Below are positions 48,225 to 58,433 of a stretch of DNA of 64,000 bases, in pieces. Origin of the DNA: Ectopseudomonas mendocina (GTDB lineage: Bacteria; Pseudomonadota; Gammaproteobacteria; Pseudomonadales; Pseudomonadaceae); assembly GCF_016008875.1 (NCBI RefSeq), contig NZ_JADTQG010000003.1:62001-126000 (forward strand). Direction: 5' to 3'. Each line of letters starts with the position of its first letter. Positions within the stretch are counted from its first letter, which is position 1. The position numbers were made by a program, and so were the translations under genes. The notes beneath the pieces were generated by a model. That model had not been told where the DNA came from. It was given only the letters and a program-made list of their open reading frames with translations, and searched no databases.

Positions 48225-49352
48225 ATGTCCCGGAACGACAATCCCGTGCGCTTTATGCGCGTAATGCTGACCGCTGGAGCACTGATCGCCCTGCTGGTGG
48301 GTTCTGGCTTCACCACGGGCCAGGAGATCATGCAGTACTTCGTCGCATACGGTTATGGTGGCATCGCCAGCGTTGCGCTCATGCTGTTGCTGTTCGTCTA
48401 CGTCAATCTCAGTTTCGTCAGCGCCGGCTATGAACAGCAGTTCAACGAGCCTAAAAGTATTTATCAGTATTACTGCGGCAGACTGATCGGCAATTTCTTC
48501 GACTATTTTTCGGTCGTTTTCCTGTTCATGTCCTTCTGGGTAATGATCGCCGGCGCTGGGGCTGCGCTGCATCAGCAGTTCGGCTGGCCGAACTGGGTCG
48601 GCGGCACGGTGATGGGCAGCCTTGCCCTGTTGACGCTGCTCTTCGGTTTCAAGCGCCTGGTGGAAATCATCGGTCTGATTGGCCCACTGCTGAGCGTTCT
48701 GGCGATCCTGATCGGCGTCATCAGTTATGCCATGGCGCCCGGCGGGCTGGAAAACTACCTGGCTGAACTGGAGCCGCTGGTAACCGATCGCACCATCATG
48801 CAGGCCAGCAGCAACTGGTTCATCGCCTGCGCGTCCTATGTCGGCTTTTGCATGATGTGGCTGGCCGCGTTCATGACCAACCTGGGCAAGTCGGCCTCCA
48901 GCAGAAAGGAAGCCTGCTGGGGCGCGACGCTGGGCGCGGTGATGTTCAGCCTGGCCGTGTTGGCCATGATGCTGGGCCTGGCTGCCCACCTCGGTGACGT
49001 GGCCGGCACGCAGATTCCCACCCTGGCGCTGATCGCCAAAATTCATCCAGCTCTGGCGTTCGGCTTCGCGCTGATCGTGTTCGTCGCCATCTTCACCACC
49101 GCCGCGCCACTGCTGTGGGCGCCGGTAAAACGCTTCGCCCCGGACGAGAACAGCCCGCGTCATCGTATCCTGCTGGTATCGCTTGCAGTGATCGGCACCG
49201 TCGTCGGCCTGACCATCCCCTTCGACCGCCTAATCAATGTCGTTTACGTGATCAACGGTTATGTGGGGTTTGCCCTGCTCTTCCTGATGCTGGCCAAGGA
49301 CATCCGTACCCGGCTGTTCAAATCGCACGTGGCCGTTCCCTTGCGCTCCTGA
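48225..49352 (+). CDS. YkvI-like membrane permease
   Basis: A 375-residue inner-membrane protein with about ten hydrophobic segments, beginning with LTAGALIALLVGSGFTTGQEIMQYFVAYG. The pattern, including the broken first helix with GSGFTTGQE, fits the YkvI group of the LeuT-like amino-acid/cation superfamily. The ATG at 48225 has AAGGTG nine bases upstream; the frame is open further upstream without homology. The gene stands alone and next to a GlxA-type regulator, so it probably imports a nitrogen compound recognised by that regulator. Substrate unknown. Confidence 0.8.
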   Translation: MSRNDNPVRFMRVMLTAGALIALLVGSGFTTGQEIMQYFVAYGYGGIASVALMLLLFVYVNLSFVSAGYEQQFNEPKSIYQYYCGRLIGNFFDYFSVVFLFMSFWVMIAGAGAALHQQFGWPNWVGGTVMGSLALLTLLFGFKRLVEIIGLIGPLLSVLAILIGVISYAMAPGGLENYLAELEPLVTDRTIMQASSNWFIACASYVGFCMMWLAAFMTNLGKSASSRKEACWGATLGAVMFSLAVLAMMLGLAAHLGDVAGTQIPTLALIAKIHPALAFGFALIVFVAIFTTAAPLLWAPVKRFAPDENSPRHRILLVSLAVIGTVVGLTIPFDRLINVVYVINGYVGFALLFLMLAKDIRTRLFKSHVAVPLRS

Positions 49353-49496
49353 TGCGCAGCCAAGAGGCCGTACTGGAAACAGTGCGGCCTATGTCGACCC
49401 TCCGCAGCGACGCGTGGCGATCCTGGCCGCGCCTGAAATCCGAACCTAATCTCCTGCCTGTCGCTCTAAGTTCCAACAATGCGCCAAGGGGAATTC

Positions 49497-50504
49497 ATGG
49501 ATCTGGTCGTTGCCCGTCCCGAAGGTCTTTACTGCCCGCCCGGTGATTTCTACATCGACCCATGGCGGCCAGTGGAACGCTCGATCATCACCCATGCTCA
49601 TGGCGATCACGCCCGCCGCGGCAATGGGCACTATCTGGCGGCGGCACCTGGCGAAGGCATTCTGCGTTCACGCCTGGGCGACGATATCCGCCTGCAGACC
49701 TTGGCCTACGGCGAGCGGCTCGAGCACCACGGCGTAACCCTGAGTTTTCATCCCGCCGGGCACGTGCTCGGTTCTGCCCAGGTGCGTCTGGAATACCAGG
49801 GCGAAGTCTGGGTCGCCTCCGGGGATTACAAAGTCGAGCCGGACGGCACCTGCGCGCCCTTCGAGCCGGTGCGTTGCCACACCTTCATCAGCGAATCCAC
49901 CTTCGGCCTGCCAATCTACCGCTGGCCGTCCCAGGCCGAGATATTCGCCGGCATCGACGCCTGGTGGCGCGCCAATGCTGCGGCCGGCAAGGCCAGCGTG
50001 CTGTTCGCCTATGCCTTCGGCAAGGCCCAGCGCATCCTCCACGGCATCGACGCCAGCATCGGCCCGATCCTGGTGCACGGCGCCGTCGAGCCGCTGAACG
50101 AGGTGTATCGCGCCGGCGGCGTGCATCTGCCGGCCACTCGTTACGCCGGTGATATCGCCAAAAATGACCCGCTGCTGCGCCAGGCGCTGATCCTCGCCCC
50201 GCCCTCGGCCGGCGGCAGTACCTGGATGCGCCGTTTCGGCGACTACAGCGACGCCTTCGCCAGCGGCTGGATGCTGCTGCGCGGCACGCGCAGGCGGCGC
50301 GGCGTGGACCGCGGCTTCGCCCTCTCCGACCACGCCGACTGGCCTGGCCTGCTGTGGGCCATCGAACAGACCGGCGCCGAACGGGTGATGGTCACCCACG
50401 GCCAGGTCAACGTGCTGGTGCGCCACCTGCGCGAGCAAGGTCTCGATGCCCGCGCCTTCCAGACCGAATACGGCGATGAAGACGACGTGGAGCCGACCTC
50501 ATGA
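49497..50504 (+). CDS. ligase-associated DNA exonuclease (MBL-fold/beta-CASP)
   Basis: A 335-residue metallo-beta-lactamase-fold nuclease. The metal site begins with SIITHAHGDHARRGNGHY, continues with SFHPAGHVLGSAQVRLEY and VASGDYK, and ends with FALSDHADWPGL and VMVTHG. The family is always found with an ATP-dependent ligase and an Lhr-type helicase. The ATG at 49497 has AAGGGGAA in front; an in-frame start six codons earlier is less likely. It overlaps the ligase gene by four bases (ATGA) and begins the four-gene cluster. Confidence 0.93.
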   Translation: MDLVVARPEGLYCPPGDFYIDPWRPVERSIITHAHGDHARRGNGHYLAAAPGEGILRSRLGDDIRLQTLAYGERLEHHGVTLSFHPAGHVLGSAQVRLEYQGEVWVASGDYKVEPDGTCAPFEPVRCHTFISESTFGLPIYRWPSQAEIFAGIDAWWRANAAAGKASVLFAYAFGKAQRILHGIDASIGPILVHGAVEPLNEVYRAGGVHLPATRYAGDIAKNDPLLRQALILAPPSAGGSTWMRRFGDYSDAFASGWMLLRGTRRRRGVDRGFALSDHADWPGLLWAIEQTGAERVMVTHGQVNVLVRHLREQGLDARAFQTEYGDEDDVEPTS

Positions 50505-52159
50505 AAGCCTTCGCCGAACTCTACGCGCGGCTGGACGCCACCACCTCCAGCAACGCCAAGCTGCAGGCCATGCAGGACTATTTCGCCGAAGCGCCGCCAG
50601 CCGATGCGGCCTGGGCGGTGTATTTTCTGGCCGGCGGCCGACCACGTCAGGTCGTGCCGACCCGGGTGCTGCGCGAGCTGGCTACGCAGCTTTCCGGCCT
50701 GTCCGACTGGTTGTTCGAGGAGAGCTACCAGGCCGTTGGCGACCTGGCGGAAACCATCGCCCTGCTCCTGCCCGAATCCCGGCACGCCTCCGATGAGGGC
50801 CTGGCCTGGTGGCTGGAAGAACGACTGCTGCCCCTGCGCGGCCTGCCGCCCGCGGAACTGGCCGAACGCCTGCCACCTTTATGGGCGCAGCTGGATCGGC
50901 AAAGCCTGATGGTCAGCCTCAAGCTGCTCACCGGCGCCTTCCGCGTCGGCGTCTCCAAGCTGCTGGTGACCCGTGCTCTGGCTGGCCTGGCGCAGATCGA
51001 CGCCAAGCGCGTGGCGCAGCGATTGGTGGGTTACACCGACCTGTCGCATCGGCCGACCGCACAGCGCTATCTGGCACTGATCGCCGCCGAGTCGGAGGAC
51101 GAGCACGCCCAGCGCGGCGGCCAGCCCTACCCCTTCTTCCTCGCCCATCCGCTGCAGCAGCCATTGGAGCAGTTCGACGCGCAGCTGGGGCCTGCCAGCG
51201 ACTGGCTGGTGGAATGGAAGTGGGACGGCATCCGCGCGCAGCTGGTCAAGCGCGACGGGCGCCTGTGGCTGTGGTCCCGCGGCGAGGAGCTGATCACCGA
51301 GCGCTTCCCGGAGTTGCATGAGCTGGCCGAGGCGTTGCCGGACGGCACCGTGCTCGACGGCGAGTTGGTGGCCTGGAAGCAACCTGCCGCCGACAGTAAC
51401 GCGGTGTTCGGCATTCAGCCCTTCGCCCTGCTGCAACAGCGTATCGGCCGCAAGACTCTGAGTAAGAAACTGCTGGAAGAAGTGCCCGCTGCGCTGCTGG
51501 CTTACGACCTGCTGGAGTGGCGTGGCGAAGACTGGCGCAGCCGACCCCAGGACGAGCGCCGCGCACGGCTGGAGTTGCTGGTCGCGGAGGTCAGCGATGC
51601 GCGCCTGCAGCTCTCGCCACAACTCACCGGCCGCGACTGGCAGGACTTCGCCCGCCAGCGCGAAGCCTCCCGCGAGCTGGGCGTGGAAGGCATGATGCTC
51701 AAGCGCCGCGACTCCCTGTACGGGGTCGGCCGCACCCGCGATCTTGGCCTGTGGTGGAAGTGGAAGATCGACCCGTTCAGCGTCGACGCGGTGCTGATCT
51801 ATGCCCAGCGCGGCCACGGTCGCCGGGCCAGCCTGTACAGCGACTACACCTTCGCCGTCTGGGACGACTCCGCCCCCGGCGAGCGCGTGCTGGTGCCCTT
51901 CGCCAAGGCCTACTCCGGGCTTACTGACGAGGAAATGCGCAAGGTCGATGCGATCATCCGCAAGACCACCGTGGAGAAATTCGGCCCGGTGCGCAGCGTC
52001 ACCCCGACCCTGGTGTTCGAGCTGGGCTTCGAAGGCATTGCCCTGTCCAAGCGGCACAAGAGCGGCGTCGCCGTGCGCTTTCCGCGGATGCTGCGTTGGC
52101 GCACCGACAAGCAAGTGGAGGACGCCGACACCCTGGCCACGCTGCAGGGCCTGCTCTGA
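50501..52159 (+). CDS. ATP-dependent DNA ligase of the Lhr cluster
   Basis: A 552-residue ATP-dependent ligase. Residues about 1-200 form the N-terminal DNA-binding helical domain. The adenylation motif is [16 protein letters not shown], with the nucleophilic Lys in KWDGIR near residue 235, followed by [16 protein letters not shown] and [13 protein letters not shown]. Motif V/VI-type sequences are [21 protein letters not shown] and the OB-fold end [12 protein letters not shown]. It seals nicks, probably in repair after cross-link or oxidative damage. It overlaps the nuclease gene upstream and the helicase gene downstream (TGATG). Confidence 0.93.
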   Translation: MKAFAELYARLDATTSSNAKLQAMQDYFAEAPPADAAWAVYFLAGGRPRQVVPTRVLRELATQLSGLSDWLFEESYQAVGDLAETIALLLPESRHASDEGLAWWLEERLLPLRGLPPAELAERLPPLWAQLDRQSLMVSLKLLTGAFRVGVSKLLVTRALAGLAQIDAKRVAQRLVGYTDLSHRPTAQRYLALIAAESEDEHAQRGGQPYPFFLAHPLQQPLEQFDAQLGPASDWLVEWKWDGIRAQLVKRDGRLWLWSRGEELITERFPELHELAEALPDGTVLDGELVAWKQPAADSNAVFGIQPFALLQQRIGRKTLSKKLLEEVPAALLAYDLLEWRGEDWRSRPQDERRARLELLVAEVSDARLQLSPQLTGRDWQDFARQREASRELGVEGMMLKRRDSLYGVGRTRDLGLWWKWKIDPFSVDAVLIYAQRGHGRRASLYSDYTFAVWDDSAPGERVLVPFAKAYSGLTDEEMRKVDAIIRKTTVEKFGPVRSVTPTLVFELGFEGIALSKRHKSGVAVRFPRMLRWRTDKQVEDADTLATLQGLL

Positions 52160-54774
52160 TGGATCAACCCGTTCGTCGTCGCAGTCTGTCCGGCGCCTGG
52201 TTCGCCCAGCGCAGCTGGAAGCCCTTCGCCTTTCAGAAGGAAGTCTGGCAGGCGGTCAAGGCCGGCGAGTCGGGCCTGTTGCACGCCTCCACCGGCGCCG
52301 GCAAAACCTACGCGGTGTGGTTCGCGGCCCTGGACCGTTTCGCCACGCCCACGCCCACGCCCGCCGGCATGGCTAGCCCGCGCCGCAAGAAGCCGGTCAT
52401 GGCGCCGCTGACCGTACTCTGGATCACCCCGATGCGCGCCCTTGCCGCCGACACCGCCCGTGCCCTGCAGGCGCCCCTGGATGATCTGCAGATTCCCTGG
52501 AACATCGGCCTACGCACCGGCGACACCGCCTCTGCCGAACGCGCCCGGCAGAGCCGCAAACTGCCCAGCACGCTGATCACCACGCCGGAAAGCCTGACCC
52601 TGCTACTGACCCGCACCGATGCCCGCGAAGCCTTCGCCCATCTGCGCATGGTGGTGATCGACGAGTGGCACGAGCTGCTCGGCAACAAGCGCGGCGTGCA
52701 GCTTCAACTGGCCCTGGCGCGCCTGCGCCTGTGGCACCCGGAGCTGCTGGTGTGGGCGCTGTCCGCCACCCTTGGCAACCTCGAGCATGCCCGTGAGGTG
52801 CTGATGCCAGCCGGGCGCCTGGTCCAGGGCAAGCTGGCCAAGGACCTGCGCATCGACAGCCTGCTACCGCCCGGACTGGAGCGCTTCCCCTGGGCCGGAC
52901 ATCTGGGGCTACGCATGCTGCCGCAGGTGGTCGAGGAGCTGGACGCCAGCAGCACCGCCCTGGTGTTCACCAACACCCGCTCGCAAGCTGAAACTTGGTA
53001 TCAGGCGCTGCTCGAGGCGCGTCCGGACTGGGCCGGTCTGCTGGCCCTGCACCACGGCTCGCTGTCGCGGGAGGTGCGCGACTGGGTCGAGCTGGCGCTC
53101 AAGGAAGGCCGGCTGAAAGCCGTGGTCTGTACCTCCAGCCTGGACCTGGGGGTGGATTTTCTGCCGGTGGAACGGGTGCTGCAGATCGGCTCCCCCAAGG
53201 GCGTGGCTCGTCTCATGCAGCGCGCCGGCCGCTCGGGGCATGCCCCGGGCCGCCCGTCCCGCGCCACCCTGGTACCCACCCACAGCCTGGAAGTGCTGGA
53301 AGCTGCCGCCGCGCAAACCGCCGTGGCCAAGCGCAAGGTCGAGGCGCGGCTTTCGCCGGACAAGCCGCTCGACGTGCTGGTCCAGCACTTGGTGAGCATG
53401 GCCCTGGGCGGTGGTTTCCAGGCCGATGCCATGCTGGCCGAGGTGCGCAGTGCCTGGGCCTATCGCAGCCTCAGCGAGAACGAATGGCAATGGGCGCTGG
53501 CCTTCATCCGCCACGGCGGCCATTCGCTGACTGCCTATCCCGATTACCGTCGTGCCGAGCCGGACGCCAACGGCCTGTGGCAGGTGCCCGATGCGCGCCT
53601 GGCGCGGCGCCACCGCATGAGCATCGGCACCATCGTCAGCGACGCCAGCCTGGCGGTGAAGTACTGGAGCAAAGGCGGCGGCGGAGGCTCGCTGGGTAGC
53701 GTCGAGGAAGGCTTCATCGCCCGCCTACGCCCCGGCGATACCTTTCTTTTCGCTGGTCGCACGCTGGAACTGGTGCGGGTGGAAAACATGACCGTCTACG
53801 TGCGCCGCGCCACCAGCCGCAAGGCCGCGATCCCGCGCTGGAATGGCGGGCGCATGCCGCTCTCCAGCGAACTGGCGGACGCCGTGCTGGCCAAGCTCGA
53901 TGCCGCCGCCCGGGCTGACTACCCTGGCCCTGAGATGCAGCTGCTGCGTCCATTGCTCGACGTGCAACAAGCCTGGTCCGCCCTGCCCGGCGCAACCACC
54001 CTGCTGGCGGAAGTGCTGAAATCCCGCGAAGGCTGGCACCTGTTCCTCTACCCCTTCGCCGGGCGCTCGGTGCATCTGGGGCTGGCCAGCCTGCTGGCCT
54101 GGCGCCTGGCCCGCGAACAGCCGCTGAGTGTTTCCATTGCGGTCAATGACTATGGCCTGGAGCTACTGTGCCCCAGCGAGGTGGATTTCGCCGCGCGGCT
54201 CACGCCCGAGCTGTTCAGCACGGACGATTTGCTGCCCGACGTACTCGCCAGCCTCAACGCCGGTGAACTGGCGCGCCGGCGTTTTCGCGAGATTGCCCGT
54301 ATCGCCGGCCTGGTGTTCAGCGGCTACCCCGGCGCGCCGAAGAGCATGCGCCAGCTGCAGGCCTCCAGCGCGCTGTTCTTCGACGTGTTCAGCCAATACG
54401 ACCCGGGCAACCTGCTGCTCGGCCAAGCCCAGGAAGAAGTGCTGCGCCAGGAGTTGGACGTGCAGCGCCTGCAGCACACCCTGCAGCGCCTGCAGTCTCG
54501 CCGCCTGGATATCCGCACGGTCAAGCGCGCCACGCCGTTCGCCTTCCCGCTGCTGGTGGAGCGCTTCCGCGAAAGCCTGAGTTCGGAGAAACTCGCCGAC
54601 CGTATCCGGCGCATGGTCGCCGATCTGGAACAGGCCGCTGGGCCAGGAGGTTATCAGGACCCGGCATTCGCCATCGACGACGAGCGCCCAGCGCCGCGCA
54701 AAGGCCGCTCCCCGTGTCAGGGCAAGGACGGCCTGCCCCGGCCACCGGCGCAGCGCCCGAAAAAACGCCGCTGA
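52159..54774 (+). CDS. ligase-associated Lhr-type DEXH-box helicase
   Basis: An 871-residue superfamily 2 helicase. Motif I is [17 protein letters not shown], motif [17 protein letters not shown] (DEWH in place of DEAD), motif [12 protein letters not shown], motif [17 protein letters not shown] and motif [16 protein letters not shown] long C-terminal region of Lhr type follows (winged-helix and beta-barrel parts), ending in a Pro/Lys/Arg tail. The ATG at 52159 shares a base with the ligase stop. It should unwind DNA or RNA:DNA hybrids 3' to 5' for the linked nuclease and ligase. Confidence 0.94.
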   Translation: MDQPVRRRSLSGAWFAQRSWKPFAFQKEVWQAVKAGESGLLHASTGAGKTYAVWFAALDRFATPTPTPAGMASPRRKKPVMAPLTVLWITPMRALAADTARALQAPLDDLQIPWNIGLRTGDTASAERARQSRKLPSTLITTPESLTLLLTRTDAREAFAHLRMVVIDEWHELLGNKRGVQLQLALARLRLWHPELLVWALSATLGNLEHAREVLMPAGRLVQGKLAKDLRIDSLLPPGLERFPWAGHLGLRMLPQVVEELDASSTALVFTNTRSQAETWYQALLEARPDWAGLLALHHGSLSREVRDWVELALKEGRLKAVVCTSSLDLGVDFLPVERVLQIGSPKGVARLMQRAGRSGHAPGRPSRATLVPTHSLEVLEAAAAQTAVAKRKVEARLSPDKPLDVLVQHLVSMALGGGFQADAMLAEVRSAWAYRSLSENEWQWALAFIRHGGHSLTAYPDYRRAEPDANGLWQVPDARLARRHRMSIGTIVSDASLAVKYWSKGGGGGSLGSVEEGFIARLRPGDTFLFAGRTLELVRVENMTVYVRRATSRKAAIPRWNGGRMPLSSELADAVLAKLDAAARADYPGPEMQLLRPLLDVQQAWSALPGATTLLAEVLKSREGWHLFLYPFAGRSVHLGLASLLAWRLAREQPLSVSIAVNDYGLELLCPSEVDFAARLTPELFSTDDLLPDVLASLNAGELARRRFREIARIAGLVFSGYPGAPKSMRQLQASSALFFDVFSQYDPGNLLLGQAQEEVLRQELDVQRLQHTLQRLQSRRLDIRTVKRATPFAFPLLVERFRESLSSEKLADRIRRMVADLEQAAGPGGYQDPAFAIDDERPAPRKGRSPCQGKDGLPRPPAQRPKKRR

Positions 54775-54784
54775 TAGAGACCTA

Positions 54785-55465
54785 ATGACCGAAAACCCTA
54801 CCCATTATCACAGCGTGCAACTGGCCGGTGCCGAACTCTGGCTGCTGGCGGACAAGGCCATCTGGTGGCCGCAACAGCAGGCGCTGCTGATCGCCGACAT
54901 TCACATCGGTAAGGCCGCCGCCTATCGCGCCCTGGGCCAGCCGGTGCCCCGGGGCACCACCGCCGCCAATCTGCAGCGGCTGGACGCCCTGTTGCAGCGT
55001 TTCGACTGCCGGCAACTGATATTTCTCGGCGATTTTCTTCATGCCCCCGGCTCGCGTACGCCGGCCACCCTGGCAGCGCTGGCCGAGTGGCGCGCGCGCC
55101 ATTCCGGGCTGGCTATGACTCTGGTGCGCGGCAACCATGACAAACGGGCCGGCGATCCGCCTACAGAGCTGGCCATCGAGGTGGTGGAAGAACCGCTACT
55201 GCTCGGCCCCTTCGCTCTGCAGCATGAGCCTCGCGCGCATACCACGCACCACGTGCTGGCCGGCCACGTGCACCCGGCCTACACGCTGCATGGCCGGGGC
55301 CGACAACGCCTGCGCCTGCCCTGTTTCGTACTGGGCGATGAGGTCAGCCTGCTGCCGGCATTCGGCAGCTTCACCGGCACCATGACCTTCCGCGCAGAGA
55401 CCGATCAGCGCATCCTGGTGGTCGGCGACGGCGGTATCTGGCCCGTCCGCCGCAGCGAGTCCTGA
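54785..55465 (+). CDS. pdeM: ligase-associated metallophosphoesterase PdeM
   Basis: A 226-residue calcineurin-like phosphoesterase. The metal-binding motifs are IADIHIGKAAAYR, FLGDFLHAPGSR, LVRGNHDKRAGD and VLAGHVHPAY, the normal D-H, GD, GNHD and GHVH series. Family members in Lhr-ligase clusters are annotated as damage-response endonucleases (PdeM). It starts ten bases after the helicase stop and is the last gene of this operon; a convergent gene ends four bases beyond. Confidence 0.93.
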   Translation: MTENPTHYHSVQLAGAELWLLADKAIWWPQQQALLIADIHIGKAAAYRALGQPVPRGTTAANLQRLDALLQRFDCRQLIFLGDFLHAPGSRTPATLAALAEWRARHSGLAMTLVRGNHDKRAGDPPTELAIEVVEEPLLLGPFALQHEPRAHTTHHVLAGHVHPAYTLHGRGRQRLRLPCFVLGDEVSLLPAFGSFTGTMTFRAETDQRILVVGDGGIWPVRRSES

Positions 55466-55468
55466 GGC

Positions 55469-55888
55469 TTACAGACGCTGCAAGGTCGCAGCATCCTGCT
55501 CACCGTCGTAGAACGCCTGCAGCACCTCGGCGAACAGCGGCTGCGTCGGCGCGGCGGCCTGGAACAGGGTCATGCTCGAACGCAGCTTGAGGTCGTCCGG
55601 CGAGCCCATGATCTGCCGCACCGGGCGCCCGCGATGGGACAACAGCGCTCGTACGCAATCCTCCAGGCGCGGGCCGAGCAGCGGGTGCGCCAGGTAGGCC
55701 CGGGCCTCGGCCAGCCCGCTGATGCCATAGTGCTCGGCCATTTCGCTGCGGCCCAGGCCGCGCAATTGCGGGAATACGTACCAGATCCAGTGGCTGCGCT
55801 TGGCCCCGGCACACAGCTCATCGAGGGCCCGCGCATAATCGCGCTGCTGCGCCTCGACGAACCGCGTCAGGTCGAACGAAGCGCTCAT
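55469..55888 (-). CDS. DUF1810 protein
   Basis: A 139-residue soluble protein of the DUF1810 family. The core motif is HWIWYVFPQLRGLGRSEMAE, followed by YGISGLAEARAYLAHPLLGPRL, typical of this family related to the calpastatin-like set. Its function is unknown; it is often found in repair or stress neighbourhoods. ATG 55888 overlaps the stop of the upstream 108-residue gene (ATGA), so they are co-translated. It converges with pdeM, with only three bases between the two stops. Confidence 0.87.
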   Translation of the reverse strand: MSASFDLTRFVEAQQRDYARALDELCAGAKRSHWIWYVFPQLRGLGRSEMAEHYGISGLAEARAYLAHPLLGPRLEDCVRALLSHRGRPVRQIMGSPDDLKLRSSMTLFQAAAPTQPLFAEVLQAFYDGEQDAATLQRL

Positions 55889-56211
55889 GGCCTTGACCGT
55901 TCGTGCCCCATCGGTGTGGTATCGGGCAGCGCGCCCTGCGTGGCGAAGTCCGGGCTGTGCACTTCGGAATCCAGCGGCATATGCGCATAACGGGCCTTTT
56001 CGGCACCTGGCCCGAGTGGGTCGGCCAGCCGCGCGCGCTTGAGCTCGTGATGCCCGCCAAGGCCGCGAGCCAGCAGGCACCCGCCTAGCGCGGCGCCCGC
56101 CAGGCCCAGCAATCCGCCGCGCCGTAAACCGGCGCCCACTAGCGCCAGACCACTACCAAGCGACGCGTAGCGCTGCCAGTCGTGGAGGTCGTTATCGGTG
56201 TGTTCGTTCAT
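55885..56211 (-). CDS. small protein with a Gly/Ala-rich hydrophobic segment
   Basis: A 108-residue protein. Residues about 15-55 are hydrophobic and glycine-rich (YASLGSGLALVGAGLRRG, then GLLGLAGAALGGCLLARGLG), suggesting one or two membrane helices. The hydrophilic tail has several acidic and basic residues and ends HERSRP. AGGAAG precedes the ATG at 56211. Similar short membrane proteins (DUF2892-like) are known, but I cannot assign it firmly. It overlaps the DUF1810 gene by four bases and is divergent from imuA. Confidence 0.65.
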   Translation of the reverse strand: MNEHTDNDLHDWQRYASLGSGLALVGAGLRRGGLLGLAGAALGGCLLARGLGGHHELKRARLADPLGPGAEKARYAHMPLDSEVHSPDFATQGALPDTTPMGHERSRP

Positions 56212-56337
56212 GGCAATTCTTCCTGAAGGTGACCTATCAGCTGACAGGTGCGCCCCTCCGATGTTCTGCCACGTTGGACGACCACTTATCGCATCGCGCT
56301 CGACCATGGACGGCGACGAACTGCCCTGTTCAGACCC

Positions 56338-56366
56338 TTGACCTCTACGACGGCCAACACAATACT
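56338..56366 (+). promoter_or_regulatory. promoter of imuA-imuB-dnaE2
   Basis: A -35-like TTGACC (56338-56343) and a -10-like AATACT (56361-56366) are 17 bases apart. The -10 lies inside the LexA box, as expected for a repressed SOS promoter, and about 32 bases ahead of the imuA ATG. Inferred by eye. Confidence 0.5.
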
Positions 56367-56384
56367 GTATTCATATACAGTATT
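56361..56384 (+). promoter_or_regulatory. LexA (SOS) box upstream of imuA
   Basis: The sequence CTGTATTCATATACAG (56365-56380) fits the CTG-N10-CAG LexA consensus with the AT-rich centre, and the palindrome extends to AATACTGTAT / ATACAGTATT. It ends 15 bases before the ATG of imuA. No other comparable site was noticed in the window. It predicts damage-inducible expression of the mutasome operon. Confidence 0.92.
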
Positions 56385-56398
56385 TTTGGTCATTGCCC

Positions 56399-57016
56399 AT
56401 GTCATCCGTGGTTGCGCTCGACCGGTTGATCGACGCTCGCCGTGTATGGCGAGGTCAGGCCGCTTCATCGCCAGCGAGCGCCAATTTCTCAACCGGACAC
56501 CGTTTTCTCGACGCCGCACTGCCCGGTGGCGGCTGGCCCACGGCTGCGCTCAGCGAAATTCTCACGGCCGTGCCGGGCATCGGCGAGCTGAGCCTGTTGT
56601 GGCCGACCCTTGCCAGGCTGACGGCCGCCAGCGAGCGGGTCGTATTGGTCGCCCCGCCTCACCTGCCCTACCCTCAGGCCTGGATTCAGGCCGGCATCGA
56701 TCTGCGCCAACTGAGCATCATCCAGGCCGACGGCCGCGACGCTTTGTGGGCGGCCGAGCAATGCCTGCGCTCGGGCAGTTGTGGCGCGGTGCTGAGCTGG
56801 TTGCGCCAGGCCGATGACCGCGCCCTAAGGCGCCTGCAGGTAGCCGCCGCGACCGGGCAAACTCTGGCATTCGCCTATCGGCCTCAGGCAGAGGCTGCCA
56901 ACCCGTCACCCGCGGCGCTGCGCCTGGTGCTCGAAAGCCAGCCGGCACAACTGCGGGTGATCAAGTGCCGAGGTGGGTTACCGCCTGCGCGGCCGCTCGC
57001 CTTTGCCTGGCATTGA
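56399..57016 (+). CDS. imuA: ImuA, RecA-like translesion accessory protein
   Basis: A 205-residue protein of the ImuA (SulA-like/RecA-related) family. It has a RecA-type core (LDAALPGGGWPTAALSEIL and RVVLVAPPHLPYPQAWIQAG) but lacks a full Walker A motif. ImuA helps load the ImuB-DnaE2 mutasome. ATG 56399 is 15 bases after the LexA box; a TTG two codons upstream is possible, and no strong ribosome-binding site is seen. The imuB start follows seven bases after its stop. Confidence 0.92.
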   Translation: MSSVVALDRLIDARRVWRGQAASSPASANFSTGHRFLDAALPGGGWPTAALSEILTAVPGIGELSLLWPTLARLTAASERVVLVAPPHLPYPQAWIQAGIDLRQLSIIQADGRDALWAAEQCLRSGSCGAVLSWLRQADDRALRRLQVAAATGQTLAFAYRPQAEAANPSPAALRLVLESQPAQLRVIKCRGGLPPARPLAFAWH

Positions 57017-57023
57017 ACCTGCC

Positions 57024-58433
57024 ATGCTCTGGGCTTGCATCCTGCTGCCGCAACTGGCCATGGACGGCGTGCAGCGTCACCGCGCCAATCCCGACGAGCC
57101 GTTGGCGCTGCTCACTGGCTCGCCACAACGGCGCGTGCTGCAGGCTGTCAACCCGGCGGCCCGCGCCCTGGGGCTGAAACCTGGCCAGTCACTGACGGCG
57201 GCGCAGGCGCTGACGCGCGGCTTCGCCAGTGCGGAATACGACCTCGCGGCCATCGAGCGCTGGCAGCAGTTTCTGGCCGCCTGGGCCTATGGCTTCAGCG
57301 CCCAGGTCAGCCTGCATTACCCGCGTTGCCTGCTGCTGGAGGTGCAATCGAGCCTGGGGCTGTTCGGCCCCTGGCCGCGTTTCGAGGCACGTCTGCGCGC
57401 CGAGCTATCGGCGCTGGCCTTCCAGCACCGCATTGCCGTCGCCCCGAATCCGGCCGCTGCGCGGGTGCTGGTCAATATCGGTGATGGCCTGATGGCGAGC
57501 GATGGGCAGAAGCTCAGGCAGATGCTCGATTCGCTGCCGGTGGACCGACTCGGGCTTTCCCCGGCGACAACCACGGCGTTCAACCGCATGGGCCTCAGGC
57601 AATTGCGGCAGCTGTTGGCTCTGCCGCGTGACAGCCTGGCCAGGCGCTTTCCTGCCGATGTGCTGGGCCATCTCGATACCCTGCTTGGCCAGCGCCCGCT
57701 GGCGCTGGATTTCTATACGCCCGCGGATGTATTCGATGCCCGCATCGAGCTGAATTTCGAGGTGGAATCCCATCAGGCGCTGCTGTTCCCGTTGCGTCGG
57801 CTGACGGCCGACCTGGCCGCCTATCTGGCCGGGCGTGACAGTGGCGTGCAGCGTTTCGTCCTGCACCTGGAACACCGCACGGGTGTCGATACGCAGGTAC
57901 AGGTGGGCCTGCTCAGCGCCGAGCGTGATCCCGGCATGCTGTTCGAGCTGACGCGCGGCCGCCTTGAACACCAGCAACTACCGGCACCGGTGCTGGCCGT
58001 GCGGTTGGTGGCGCGGGAGTTGCCAGTCTTTGCGCCGCAGCATCAGCAACTGTTCGATGAGCGCCCACAACAGAGCCAGCCCTGGGAGCAACTACGCGAG
58101 CGGCTGAGGGCACGCCTCGGTGATGACGCCCTGCATGGCCTGGGTGCCAGAGCCGATCACCGCCCCGAGCGCGCCAGGATCAACGAATCGGCCAGCCCCG
58201 TGCTGCCACCCAGCGGCCCGCGCCCCGGCTGGCTGCTGAGCGAAGCCCAGCCGCTGCACGAGGCCTCGCTACGCATCCTCGCCGGCCCCGAGCGCATCGA
58301 GTCCGGCTGGTGGGACGGCGAGGATGTGCGCCGCGACTATTACGTAGTGCAGACCCGTGCCGGCCAGCGCGGCTGGGCGTATCGCCCGGTCGGCAGTGAT
58401 GGGCCATTGCTGCTGCACGGGTGGTTCGCATGA
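57024..58433 (+). CDS. imuB: ImuB, catalytically inactive Y-family polymerase homologue
   Basis: A 469-residue Y-family (DinB-like) protein. The N-terminal strand reads [15 protein letters not shown], where active polymerases have two catalytic carboxylates, and the second acidic motif is replaced by [13 protein letters not shown], so it should be non-catalytic. The helix-hairpin-helix region ([20 protein letters not shown]) and little-finger part follow. A QHQQLFDE stretch could contact the beta clamp. It acts as a scaffold joining ImuA and DnaE2 to the clamp. The ATG at 57024 is the first that preserves the family N-terminus. It overlaps dnaE2 by four bases. Confidence 0.93.
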   Translation: MLWACILLPQLAMDGVQRHRANPDEPLALLTGSPQRRVLQAVNPAARALGLKPGQSLTAAQALTRGFASAEYDLAAIERWQQFLAAWAYGFSAQVSLHYPRCLLLEVQSSLGLFGPWPRFEARLRAELSALAFQHRIAVAPNPAAARVLVNIGDGLMASDGQKLRQMLDSLPVDRLGLSPATTTAFNRMGLRQLRQLLALPRDSLARRFPADVLGHLDTLLGQRPLALDFYTPADVFDARIELNFEVESHQALLFPLRRLTADLAAYLAGRDSGVQRFVLHLEHRTGVDTQVQVGLLSAERDPGMLFELTRGRLEHQQLPAPVLAVRLVARELPVFAPQHQQLFDERPQQSQPWEQLRERLRARLGDDALHGLGARADHRPERARINESASPVLPPSGPRPGWLLSEAQPLHEASLRILAGPERIESGWWDGEDVRRDYYVVQTRAGQRGWAYRPVGSDGPLLLHGWFA

